DNA of 64,000 bases, taken from NCBI RefSeq assembly GCF_037969765.1, contig NZ_CP150207.1:3527001-3591000 (forward strand). Direction: 5' to 3'. Source of the DNA: Paenibacillus sp. FSL W8-0186. Its GTDB lineage: Bacteria; Bacillota; Bacilli; Paenibacillales; Paenibacillaceae. Below, piece after piece: positions 18,249-26,206 of the stretch. The notes beneath the pieces are model-generated. The model had not been told where the DNA came from and made no database searches. It saw nothing but the letters and a program-made list of their open reading frames with translations. A program made the translations under genes and the position numbers. Numbering within the stretch: the first letter of the stretch is position 1; each line of letters opens with the position of its first letter.

Positions 18249-20015
18249 ATGGCACTTGACGGAATCGTAACGCGTTCCATTGTCCACGAGCTGCAAATTT
18301 GCGTGGGCGGACGCATTAATAAAATACATCAGCCATCCGAGAGCGATATCATTATCAATCTGCGCTCACAGGGTGAAAATAGAAGGTTAATCTTATCGGC
18401 TAATCCGACTTATCCGCGCGTTCATCTTACAGAACAGTCCTTTCCCAACCCGCAGGAAGCTCCCATGTTCTGCATGCTGCTGCGCAAGCATTGCGAAGGC
18501 GGCGTTATCGAGGCGATTACCCAGTACGGGATGGAGCGGATTATCGCGCTCGATATCAGGCAGCGTGACGAGCTTGGGGATATTTCCGCCAAACGGATCA
18601 TTATCGAGCTGATGGGACGGCACAGCAATATCATTCTCGTCGATCCCAACACAGGCGTGCAGCTGGACGGCATTCACCACGTCACCCCTTCCATCAGCAG
18701 CTACCGCGTCGTCATGCCGGGATTTGCCTATACGAAGCCGCCGGAGCAGCATAAGCTGAATCCGCTGGAAACCAGCAAGGAGCAATTCCTGTCAGCCTGG
18801 GGCGAAGCCGGGGAAGCTGCAGCAGAATCCAGTCACTGGCTGGTGCAGGCTTATAGCGGCCTCAGCCCGCTGATCGCGGATGAAATTTATTATCGCGCCC
18901 GGCACAGTGAAGCTGATGCCAAAGCTCCCCTTGTACAAGTGCCCCTGCAGCCTGATGCGTTATGGTCAGCTTTCTCGGCCATGATGCTCGATATTGACCG
19001 CCATCAATACCAGCCGATGACCGGTAACAACATCAAAGGAAAACATGTATTTTCGGCCGTGTTGTTAAGTATGGTTCAGGGAGATATCCGGACGTTCGAT
19101 TCGATCAGCGCATGCATGGAGGATTATTACGGGGAAAAGGCGCTGCGTGATACCGTGAAGCAAAAAACGAGCGATCTGCTGCGTTTTCTGCAAAATGAGC
19201 GCAGCAAAAATGTAAAGAAGCTGACGAAGCTGCAGGAGGATCTGGCGGAAGCCGAGGATGCCGAGAAATACCGGATCTCCGGGGAACTGCTCCTTGCTTC
19301 CCTTCACCAAATTGAAAAGGGCGACAAAGAAGCTGAGCTCATCAATTATTACGATGAAGAGCAAAAGCCTATGCGGATCTCCCTTGATCCGCTGCTGACT
19401 CCGTCCGAAAATGCGCAGCGTTATTTCAAGAAATACAACAAATTCAAAAACAGCCTGACGGTTATCGATGAACAAATGGACATTGCTCGCAGGGAAATCA
19501 CGTATCTGGAGGGTTTGCTTCAGCAGCTGGATTATGCGACGCTGAACGATATCGATGAAATCCGCGAGGAATTGATCCAGCAGGGATACTTGAGACAAAG
19601 AAGCGGCAAAAGCAAGAAAAAAAAGAAGAGCGACCGTCCGACGCTCCATGTCTACACTTCTTCCGAAGGCATAGACATATACGTAGGCAAGAACAATCTG
19701 CAGAACGAGTACGTAACCAACCGCCTGGCCAGCCACAATGATACCTGGCTGCATACGAAGGACATTCCGGGCTCCCACGTCGTCATTCGAAGCGCCTCTT
19801 ACGGGGAAGCCACATTAAACGAGGCAGCCCAGCTGGCAGCATATTTCAGCCAGGCCAAGGAATCCAGCAGCGTACCCGTCGATTACACGCTGATCAGGCA
19901 TGTTCGCAAGCCAAGCGGCGCGAAGCCCGGCTTCGTCATTTACGAGCAGCAGCGCACTTTGTTCGTCACGCCTGACGAGGCGCTTGTCAAGAGCCTGCCA
20001 AACACCGTCAAATAA
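18249..20015 (+). CDS. rqcH: Ribosome quality control factor RqcH (NFACT / Rqc2 family)
   Basis: 588 residues. Rqc2/NEMF homologue that binds stalled 50S subunits and adds C-terminal alanine tails to nascent chains, marking them for ClpXP. It was earlier called a fibronectin-binding protein (FbpA/YloA). Domains: NFACT-N (about 1-200, with the conserved DIRQRDELGD region), HhH, coiled coils (about 280-430), and NFACT-R (about 460-575, with VGKNNLQNEYVTNRLA, DTWLHTKDIPGSHVVI and VDYT-IRHVRKPSGAKPG). A Lys-rich patch (GKSKKKKKSDRP) lies just before NFACT-R. It has its own terminator and is divergent from the Ca2+ ATPase. Confidence 0.94.
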   Translation: MALDGIVTRSIVHELQICVGGRINKIHQPSESDIIINLRSQGENRRLILSANPTYPRVHLTEQSFPNPQEAPMFCMLLRKHCEGGVIEAITQYGMERIIALDIRQRDELGDISAKRIIIELMGRHSNIILVDPNTGVQLDGIHHVTPSISSYRVVMPGFAYTKPPEQHKLNPLETSKEQFLSAWGEAGEAAAESSHWLVQAYSGLSPLIADEIYYRARHSEADAKAPLVQVPLQPDALWSAFSAMMLDIDRHQYQPMTGNNIKGKHVFSAVLLSMVQGDIRTFDSISACMEDYYGEKALRDTVKQKTSDLLRFLQNERSKNVKKLTKLQEDLAEAEDAEKYRISGELLLASLHQIEKGDKEAELINYYDEEQKPMRISLDPLLTPSENAQRYFKKYNKFKNSLTVIDEQMDIARREITYLEGLLQQLDYATLNDIDEIREELIQQGYLRQRSGKSKKKKKSDRPTLHVYTSSEGIDIYVGKNNLQNEYVTNRLASHNDTWLHTKDIPGSHVVIRSASYGEATLNEAAQLAAYFSQAKESSSVPVDYTLIRHVRKPSGAKPGFVIYEQQRTLFVTPDEALVKSLPNTVK

Positions 20016-20032
20016 GCTGCGATATATAACTT

Positions 20033-20093
20033 AAACAACAAATCCTTCGGCCATTTGCTAATGCTTACATAGCAAGGACGAAGGATTTGTTCA
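20033..20093 (+). terminator. Terminator after rqcH (likely bidirectional)
   Basis: AACAAATCCTTCG / CGAAGGATTTGTT perfect 13-bp stem with an inner TTGCTA / TAGCAA stem. It lies between convergent rqcH and the PHP gene; T-rich sequence on the minus side suggests it serves both. Confidence 0.75.
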
Positions 20094-20131
20094 TCTTGGG
20101 CAGTACACGCTGCTTTACTGCGGGTACGAGG

Positions 20132-21010
20132 TCAGTTCTGACCTGCGTGCCCTGAGCGATGACGAAGCAGTTCCAATGTACTTAACGGTACTGTACGCGA
20201 GCCAATATCCCCGTGAAAGATCACGCCCTGCCGGACGCCATGGTAATCGGAACCGGCAGTCGGAATCAGATCGAACTCTTCTGCCATTTCCAGGTAACGC
20301 TGCTCGTCGGCTGCCCCATGGTCAGAGTGATACACTTCGATGCCTGCAGGCTGGCCCTGGGCAATAATCCGTTTGACCAATTCGTCATCCCCATATAACC
20401 CGGGGTGCGCCAGCACAGGGACGCCGCCGGCCTCACGAATCCATTGCATCGCCTCCTCTGGCGCGATCCTGGGGACGCTTGCATAAGCCGGCTTCCCTTC
20501 GCCCAGATAACGGTCAAAGGCATCCCGCATATTCTCGGCATAGCCCTTTCGGACCAATGCATCGGCGATATGCGGCCGGCCGATGCTCTCATCGGGGCGA
20601 AGCGGGCGGCCAAGCCCATCCTTGATCTCCTGGAGCGTCAGCGGCATTCCGAGGGCATGCAGCTTCTCCAAAATGAGCTCATTCCGCGCTTCTCGCGTAG
20701 CCCGAAGCCTCTGCAGTCTGCCCAGCAGCCTTTCATCCATGGTATCGATATAATAACCCAGCACGTGAATGTCGCGGCCCGCCGCGACCGTGCTGATTTC
20801 AACGCCCGGAACGACCGTGATGCCGTATTGCTTCCCAGCGGCAAGCGCCTCTTCAATTCCGGCTACCGTATCATGATCCGTGATCGCGATGGCTGCCAGA
20901 CCCTTCTCCCGGGCCAGACGGACATTTTCTGCAGGGGCGTTCATTCCATCGGAGGCCCGGGTATGAGTGTGCAAATCACATAAATTATCGAATACCGAAT
21001 CGTTGATCAT
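20132..21010 (-). CDS. PHP-domain phosphoesterase (RNase AM / nucleoside bisphosphate phosphatase type)
   Basis: 292 residues. PHP-fold metal phosphoesterase related to E. coli YciV/Rnm, which acts on 3',5'-nucleotides and RNA 5' ends. Metal-ligand motifs are visible: DLHTHTRASDG, AITDHDTVAG, VPGVEIST, VLAHPGLYG, IEVYHSDHG and TAGSDYHG. Substrate assignment to RNA or to pAp-type nucleotides is by family only. It lies 19 bases downstream of a LysR regulator on the same strand and so is probably expressed with it. If that regulator is CysL-like, a link to sulfur metabolism (pAp disposal) would make sense; this is inference. Confidence 0.85.
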   Translation of the reverse strand: MINDSVFDNLCDLHTHTRASDGMNAPAENVRLAREKGLAAIAITDHDTVAGIEEALAAGKQYGITVVPGVEISTVAAGRDIHVLGYYIDTMDERLLGRLQRLRATREARNELILEKLHALGMPLTLQEIKDGLGRPLRPDESIGRPHIADALVRKGYAENMRDAFDRYLGEGKPAYASVPRIAPEEAMQWIREAGGVPVLAHPGLYGDDELVKRIIAQGQPAGIEVYHSDHGAADEQRYLEMAEEFDLIPTAGSDYHGVRQGVIFHGDIGSRTVPLSTLELLRHRSGHAGQN

Positions 21011-21029
21011 GGAGTTCCTCCTTAACTGT

Positions 21030-21935
21030 CTACAAAGGTAGCTGCTGTTCCCGCAAAAAGGTCAGAAACGTAACTGCGGATACCGGAAGCAGCGTGGATT
21101 TCAAATGGATCGAATAAAACTGACGCTTGAACTTCGCATCCTCGATTTCCAGAATCTCCAGCAATCCTAGGGCTAGCTCATGCTTGACCGATGACGGCGA
21201 CAGAAATGTAAGACCGAAGCCGGCCTCGACTGCGGACTTCACGGCCCCTGTGCTTCCTAGCTCCATGACGATATCCAGCTCTGCGAGATCGATCCCGCTG
21301 CGTTCCAACTGCTCCTCCATGACTTGGCGGGTGCCCGAGCCCTTCTCCCGAAGGACGAACGGGTAGGATAATATGTCCGCTAGCTTCAGGGAGCCTTTGC
21401 TGGTGAGCGGATGCCCCGCAGGCACGACCAGCTTCAACTCGTCCTCCATGACTGGCTCTGATATCATATCGGGATGATGCACAGGCGCTTCGACCAGGCC
21501 AAAATTAAGCTGATGGCTTACAATTTCGTCAATGATCTGCGTCGTATTCATCACCTTTAGCACGATAGAAATGTGCGGATACTGGCGTCCGAACGGGCCG
21601 AGCAGGCGCGGCAGCACATATTCGCCGATCGTGAGGCTGGAGCCGAGCAGCAGGCGCCCTTCCAGCATGGACGTGAACTGCGACATCGCCTTTTCGGTCT
21701 CGCGCATAAGCTCGATGCTTTTGCGCGCATACGGATATAAAGCTTTTCCCGCTTCGGTCAAATCAATACGCTTCGTCGATCGGACTAGCAGCTTCGTGCC
21801 GAAATAGTCCTCAAGCGATTGAATTTGCATCGTTACTGCAGGTTGGGTCATATGTAACGCCTGCGCGGCCGCCGAAAAGCTGCCCCGCTGGGCAACGGTA
21901 TAAAAAATATGTAATTGGTGATAATTCAAAGCCAT
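21030..21935 (-). CDS. LysR-family transcription regulator, CysL-like
   Basis: 301 residues. An N-terminal winged helix-turn-helix (about 1-65; FYTVAQRGSFSAAAQALHMTQPAVT) and a periplasmic-binding-protein-like effector domain (about 90-295). Overall it resembles CysL/YwfK, the activator of sulfite reductase genes in B. subtilis, but the effector cannot be told from sequence. The start ATG at 21935 lies close to the AAGGAGTGAAGCG site. LysR regulators usually bind near their own promoter; no divergent target gene is adjacent, only the PHP gene downstream. Confidence 0.85.
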   Translation of the reverse strand: MALNYHQLHIFYTVAQRGSFSAAAQALHMTQPAVTMQIQSLEDYFGTKLLVRSTKRIDLTEAGKALYPYARKSIELMRETEKAMSQFTSMLEGRLLLGSSLTIGEYVLPRLLGPFGRQYPHISIVLKVMNTTQIIDEIVSHQLNFGLVEAPVHHPDMISEPVMEDELKLVVPAGHPLTSKGSLKLADILSYPFVLREKGSGTRQVMEEQLERSGIDLAELDIVMELGSTGAVKSAVEAGFGLTFLSPSSVKHELALGLLEILEIEDAKFKRQFYSIHLKSTLLPVSAVTFLTFLREQQLPL

Positions 21936-22121
21936 TGTCGCTTCACTCCTTCTTCTCCATTACAATAGCATGTTCATGCAAACAAAAACCAGTTAATTTC
22001 AACAGGTCGGGGAAAGCCATGGAGAGACGTTCTCCATATCCATTTCATAAAGCAGCTTAAACCTGGCCGAATCGTAAGTGGAAGCGATAAAAAGCCCTGG
22101 CTCCCCATAGACCTTAAATAA

Positions 22122-22157
22122 AACAAAAAAAAGCAAACACATCTTCGTGTCTGCTTC
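22122..22157 (-). terminator. Terminator after the orphan gene at 22199
   Basis: Minus strand: AAGCAGACAC / GTGTTTGCTT stem (one wobble pair), six-base loop, then eight T residues. Confidence 0.85.
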
Positions 22158-22198
22158 ATGACCTTCTCTAAATTAGAAACGCGCTACCCGCTCTCGAA

Positions 22199-22636
22199 TT
22201 ATTTCCGCTTGCGGCTGTTCTTCATCAGCGTCATACGCCGGGAATGCCTCAGCCAGGAATAATAGGAACGCAGGTCACGCAGCTCGATCGTCTCGGACAT
22301 GCGTCCGAGAAACGTCACGATGATCATCCTATGCATAGGTCTTCCGACCAGATCGTATTCCCCAGGAATTTCGGAAAATTCAGCAACCATCACCAAATCA
22401 TCGTCCACCAAATAAACGTCCTCTTCATTGCGGTAATAATGCTTGATCCGCCCCTGCTTGAGACATTCCCAAGCCCAGCCGGCAATTTTCTCAAAGCCTT
22501 TGCTAGTCCGATCTATCCTGTCGCGATACCGCATCATGGCATGGTTAGTGATCACGATATCGGAGACTCTCTTATCGCCTAATGTTATGTGAAAAGCCTC
22601 ATAAGTTCCCCACCGCTCCGTAACCTTGTCTCTCAT
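22199..22636 (-). CDS. Conserved-looking protein of unknown function
   Basis: 145 residues, not recognised. It is basic, soluble and without signal peptide or membrane segment. Notable stretches are an N-terminal ITNHAMMRYRDRID, an acidic middle (EEDVYLVDDDLVMVAEF) and a strongly basic tail (RHSRRMTLMKNSRKRK) that could contact nucleic acid. It has its own ATG and terminator, and stands alone between LysR and mgtC. The mix of short beta-like segments around VVDDD and MIIVTFLG suggests a small alpha/beta domain. No function is proposed. Confidence 0.75.
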   Translation of the reverse strand: MRDKVTERWGTYEAFHITLGDKRVSDIVITNHAMMRYRDRIDRTSKGFEKIAGWAWECLKQGRIKHYYRNEEDVYLVDDDLVMVAEFSEIPGEYDLVGRPMHRMIIVTFLGRMSETIELRDLRSYYSWLRHSRRMTLMKNSRKRK

Positions 22637-22763
22637 GACGCACCCCTCATGTCTTGTAGTTGATAGGTCTTTATAACTAAGTATATTTACCTATAATCAT
22701 ACATCACTTTCCATTATTCTACAAGGGAGGCCTTGATCTTAGAACCAAAATTTATGAGAAATT

Positions 22764-23420
22764 TTACTCCGCTTTAACTTTTTTCACTGATTCGTTGCTT
22801 CCTAAAGCGAGCATTAGCGCCTCCATGTCATAACCGCCTTTAAGCTGTATCGTCAAAGCGAGGGTCATCGATTGTCCCCCGCGTTCCACTTCAAAAGACA
22901 GAACGGCAATATGAAGCTCCCTAAGCTGTTTTAAAATCCGCTCCAAAGCCTCCGCTTCGTTCTCGAGTACAAGGGTGATATTTTCGACTTTTGGAGAGGT
23001 CAACCGGCCTAAGCGGCCATGCAGCACGATTTGGCCTACGAAAATAATCAGCATCACTCCGATGCCGACGAAATACATGCCGGCCCCAACCGCCATGCCA
23101 ATTCCCGCCGTCGCCCATATGCCTGCTGCTGTAGTCAGCCCCTTCACCGTTTGCTTCTGCATGAATATCATGCCCGCCCCCAAAAAGCCGACCCCGCTCA
23201 CAACACCGGCCGCGACTCTTGACGGATCGAGCGACAGGTTGCTCCAGCCGATCTGGTCCTGAAAGCCGTACTTGGAAATGATAATCATGAGGGCAGAGCC
23301 AGCAGCCACGATAAAATGCGTCCGCACCCCCGCTTCCTTCATGCGGCTTTTTCGCTCAAAGCCGATGATATAGCCGCAAATCCCCGCGATCAGCACGCGC
23401 AGCAGCAGTTCATACTCCAT
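22764..23420 (-). CDS. mgtC: MgtC/SapB family membrane protein
   Basis: 218 residues. Four or five N-terminal membrane segments with the family hallmarks GICGYIIGFERKSR, AGVRTHFIVAAGSALM and GVVSGVGFLGAGMIFM. A C-terminal cytoplasmic ACT-like domain (about 140-218; NITLVLENEAEALERIL) follows. MgtC proteins are linked to growth at low Mg2+ and to control of ATP synthase in pathogens; the role in Gram-positive soil bacteria is less clear. The ATG at 23420 is chosen because GGAGG lies eight bases upstream; the longer frame to 23519 lacks support and crosses the ylbG terminator. Confidence 0.9.
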   Translation of the reverse strand: MEYELLLRVLIAGICGYIIGFERKSRMKEAGVRTHFIVAAGSALMIIISKYGFQDQIGWSNLSLDPSRVAAGVVSGVGFLGAGMIFMQKQTVKGLTTAAGIWATAGIGMAVGAGMYFVGIGVMLIIFVGQIVLHGRLGRLTSPKVENITLVLENEAEALERILKQLRELHIAVLSFEVERGGQSMTLALTIQLKGGYDMEALMLALGSNESVKKVKAE

Positions 23421-23469
23421 GATTTCCGCCTCCTGACGATGTTCTGCTCCATTCTGGATAAAACCGCTA

Positions 23470-23504
23470 AAAATAAAGAGCGCCCCGAAGGGTCGCTCTT
23501 TATT
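23470..23504 (-). terminator. Terminator after ylbG
   Basis: AAAGAGCG / CGCTCTTT stem with internal CCTTCGGGG loop region and T-rich flank on the minus strand. It ends the ylbF-ylbG unit before mgtC. Confidence 0.8.
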
Positions 23505-23573
23505 GTATCCCGCCGGCATTTTAATAAGTCCTACGCCAATCGGGTCATGAGTATTCGTACGTGCATTTGGATT

Positions 23574-23837
23574 CTACAATCCATAATATTGCGTCTTGTC
23601 TGGAACTTCCTTTGAATATTCCGTCTTGATTTCATTGCGATACGATCGTTCAATCTTGCGGACATACGACAGCTTGCGGATATTCCGCATGATATCCTCT
23701 GCGCGCTCCGCATTTACATACATGACGACGTAATGCATCCGCCGGGATAAATAGTGCACGCTCCCGTATTTCTCCAGATTTCTTGCCGCCTTCAAATCGT
23801 TTACCCATATGATATAGCCTGTACGTTCCGGAAACAT
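23574..23837 (-). CDS. ylbG: YlbG family protein (DUF2129)
   Basis: 87 residues, starting MFPERTGYIIWVND at an ATG at 23837 behind GGGGGG; a longer frame to 23999 runs back over the ylbF end and is not used. Family features: WVNDLKAARNLEKYG, LSRRMHYVVMYVN and VRKIERSYR. The biochemical role of YlbG is not established; it is nearly always found directly after ylbF in Bacillales. Confidence 0.92.
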   Translation of the reverse strand: MFPERTGYIIWVNDLKAARNLEKYGSVHYLSRRMHYVVMYVNAERAEDIMRNIRKLSYVRKIERSYRNEIKTEYSKEVPDKTQYYGL

Positions 23838-23901
23838 GTAATCCCCCCAATATCGTCGCCTGTAAAAGATGGTGCTGCCGCCATATATCGGCGGTGCCCC
23901 G

Positions 23902-24342
23902 TTATCCGCAGCTGCAACTGCCGCCGCTTCCGCAGCCGCCGCCCTTTGGATTCGGGTCGTTGCTCGGTACCTTAATAGTATCGGATACGGAATAAGCAAT
24001 CGTCTCCGACATCTGATGCAGTATGTCGTCCAGCTCTTTCTCTGCCGCTTTGAATTTGCGTACGGCTTCGAACTGCTCTAGCTCCTTCTCCACCTGAGCT
24101 ACTTTGTCTTTCGCCTCATGGTAATTGGGATGGTAGTGGCCGAATCGCTCCGTCTCCTCAAAGAGCTCCTTCTGCGCGTCAAGCTTTCTGACGAATGCCT
24201 GGATCTCCGGGTCTTCCTCCACGCGTCTCTTCCAGTATAAATAATCGGATACCGCGGTGGAATTGTTTATCATATCGCCTAATTCATAGGCGTATGTCAA
24301 AAGCTGGGCCATATCGACCGTCTTCAGCTCGGTTACGCTCAT
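23902..24342 (-). CDS. ylbF: YlbF / RicF, subunit of the RicAFT complex
   Basis: About 146 residues from the ATG at 24342 (MSVTELK); a TTG at 24351 is also in frame. In B. subtilis YlbF forms a complex with YmcA and YaaT that carries iron-sulfur clusters, assists RNase Y in mRNA maturation and affects competence, sporulation and biofilm. The family helical segments (RRVEEDPEIQAF, ERFGHYHPNY) are present. The C-terminus ends in GGGCGSGGSCSCG, whose three Cys fit cluster binding. A 14-bp palindrome lies just upstream. Confidence 0.92.
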   Translation of the reverse strand: MSVTELKTVDMAQLLTYAYELGDMINNSTAVSDYLYWKRRVEEDPEIQAFVRKLDAQKELFEETERFGHYHPNYHEAKDKVAQVEKELEQFEAVRKFKAAEKELDDILHQMSETIAYSVSDTIKVPSNDPNPKGGGCGSGGSCSCG

Positions 24343-24355
24343 GAATCTCAACTCG

Positions 24356-24369
24356 ATTCTATATAGAAT
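24356..24369. promoter_or_regulatory. Perfect palindrome upstream of ylbF
   Basis: ATTCTATATAGAAT is its own reverse complement and lies 14 bases before the ylbF start. A second inverted repeat, GTCTACT / AGTAGAC (24371-24413), lies just beyond. Either could be an operator; no cognate regulator is known. Confidence 0.35.
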
Positions 24370-24416
24370 GGTCTACTAAAAAATCCATGCAACAATACAA
24401 TTTTCAGTAGACTACA

Positions 24417-26204
24417 CTATAATAACATATTCGGTTTCCCAGCAGAAGGGTTTCCCGCGATTGCTCCGTTCCGGTCTTCCGCAACGATCTCTGGAAGGAG
24501 CAGACGCATAATCTCCCAATTTTCCGGAGTCAGCACGGCATCGCGGCCTTCGGAAGAATTGGGCGAGAACAGTTTGCCTGTAACCTGCCAATCCGCCCCC
24601 CCTTGCAGGCCTGCGGGCAAATATTCATACATTTCCCCTTTGATTCCCAAGGCGAGCATGACATGCCACTTCATAGCCTGGCTCACCATTTCCCGGGCGG
24701 TTGAGGAATGATAGCTTCTTGCCGTCTTTAGCCATATGGCCGGAACCTGATCCAGCCCCGGAAACAGCTCTTCCCGCTCCAAGCCAGTATCAAATAGGCG
24801 ATATGAAGAGCGGTCCTCCCCGCAAAATATCCAGCCGCTGCCGTTGCCTCCTGACTGCGGAATACCGTTCGGCCCTCCTAGCTCGGGCAACTTGGACAAA
24901 GAACCATCCAGCCTGGGGAAAACCCGCAACTCCCCCGGTTCCCCAAGCTCCCTCCCCCATTCTTCAAGGGCAAGGGCTACATTGTCCGGGACGCCCGAAG
25001 AGGAACGCTGCAATTGGCGGAGCGCTTCCCGCCAGGAGCGGCCAAGCCGGATCCCTTCGGCGATGCTCTCTCGCGTCAGGCGATACACCGACATGCGGTC
25101 CGCATAAATGCATTCACTAATGGCTTCCAGCTCCCATCGGCAGGCAAAAGACACTTCTGTGGGCACGATGATTTCAAAATCTGGCTGAACGCAAAAGCCG
25201 GATTCCGCCGTTTCACCGTCTTCATCCCGATGCAAAGCGTCCTGCGCCAGCCCAAGCCTTCTTGGCTGCTCTATCCAGCGAAAGGCTCGTCCCCCCGCAT
25301 TATGGCATCCCAGCTCCAGCCAGCCAAAGCCGCACATAGCCTCGATCCAGCCCCATAGCCAGCGCCGCCATTCCTCAGGCGGGTCAAGGCGAAGCAGCCT
25401 TTCCTCCTGCAGCCATTGGATAAGCATCTCTATGGAATACCACTCGCCGGGAACAAAAAACGGAGATGATAATGCATAAACAAGGTGCTGCAATCCTGCC
25501 TCCGCGGGAACATATTTCGTTTGAACTCGGCGATACAGCTCTGCATTCATTCCGTCCACATTCTGTTCTAGCCAGAAAGTTATTGCCTGCATATTCAACT
25601 GCCACGCTTTTGGAGCCTGAATGATAAGCTCCATATCCAGCAGCAAATCCAGCACGACCGCCGTTGAAGCCTGAATCGTCTCTTGGTGGGGATAACTAAG
25701 CTCCAACCCCGTTACGTCTTCAGGCTGCAGCGCTGTTTGCCCGCTTAATTTCACGAGTGCCCGTTGGTAAATGCCTCCTTTTGCCGTAACGGGAATACCG
25801 TACTTTGCAATCCAAACGAGGCTGCGGAACAAATCCAACGCGAGCCCCCGCTTCGCCTCGCGGATAAGCTTGATTTCGCTGCCGCTGATCGGCTCAAGCT
25901 TCGGTTGCATCCATTCACCCTGGATCATGTCTGCAATTTCCTGTGGAATGTAGAATAGACGCTCGCCCCATGAATTACGGACCGAAACCAGATAGCGATG
26001 ACGCAGCAGTGCCGGAACGGCTGCACGCAAATCGGCCGCCGTGGTCCGGCCCTCGGCGGCCTTCGGCAGATGCTCCAGCTTGAAGGAGAGCCCGGCGAAT
26101 CGGCGAAAGATTAAGAATAAGGCCATTTTAGCGGCTGGCGGGAATCCTTCCGCTCCGCGTTCGCGGCCCTGCATCTCTTTCGATGTCATGCATTCCCTGT
26201 TCAT
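24417..26204 (-). CDS. Helicase-associated protein (XPB/Ssl2 N-terminal-like domain) paired with XPB
   Basis: 595 residues. No Walker motifs, so not an ATPase by itself. The segment about 330-420 (CVQPDFEIIVPTEV ... YRLTRESIAEGIRLG ... VALALEEWGRELG) is the domain found at the N-terminus of eukaryotic XPB/Ssl2 and in bacterial helicase-associated proteins. The N-terminal part looks winged-helix-like and Leu-rich. The start ATG lies two bases after the XPB stop, behind GGAGGTG. Archaeal XPB is paired with the nuclease Bax1; this protein is a different partner. A role in DNA repair with XPB is inferred from the pairing. Confidence 0.8.
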   Translation of the reverse strand: MNRECMTSKEMQGRERGAEGFPPAAKMALFLIFRRFAGLSFKLEHLPKAAEGRTTAADLRAAVPALLRHRYLVSVRNSWGERLFYIPQEIADMIQGEWMQPKLEPISGSEIKLIREAKRGLALDLFRSLVWIAKYGIPVTAKGGIYQRALVKLSGQTALQPEDVTGLELSYPHQETIQASTAVVLDLLLDMELIIQAPKAWQLNMQAITFWLEQNVDGMNAELYRRVQTKYVPAEAGLQHLVYALSSPFFVPGEWYSIEMLIQWLQEERLLRLDPPEEWRRWLWGWIEAMCGFGWLELGCHNAGGRAFRWIEQPRRLGLAQDALHRDEDGETAESGFCVQPDFEIIVPTEVSFACRWELEAISECIYADRMSVYRLTRESIAEGIRLGRSWREALRQLQRSSSGVPDNVALALEEWGRELGEPGELRVFPRLDGSLSKLPELGGPNGIPQSGGNGSGWIFCGEDRSSYRLFDTGLEREELFPGLDQVPAIWLKTARSYHSSTAREMVSQAMKWHVMLALGIKGEMYEYLPAGLQGGADWQVTGKLFSPNSSEGRDAVLTPENWEIMRLLLPEIVAEDRNGAIAGNPSAGKPNMLL

Positions 26205-26206
26205 GC

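Noticed and set aside
21974..22159. 61-residue minus-strand ORF
   Set aside because: Its 5' part lies on the terminator of the preceding gene; no start signal.
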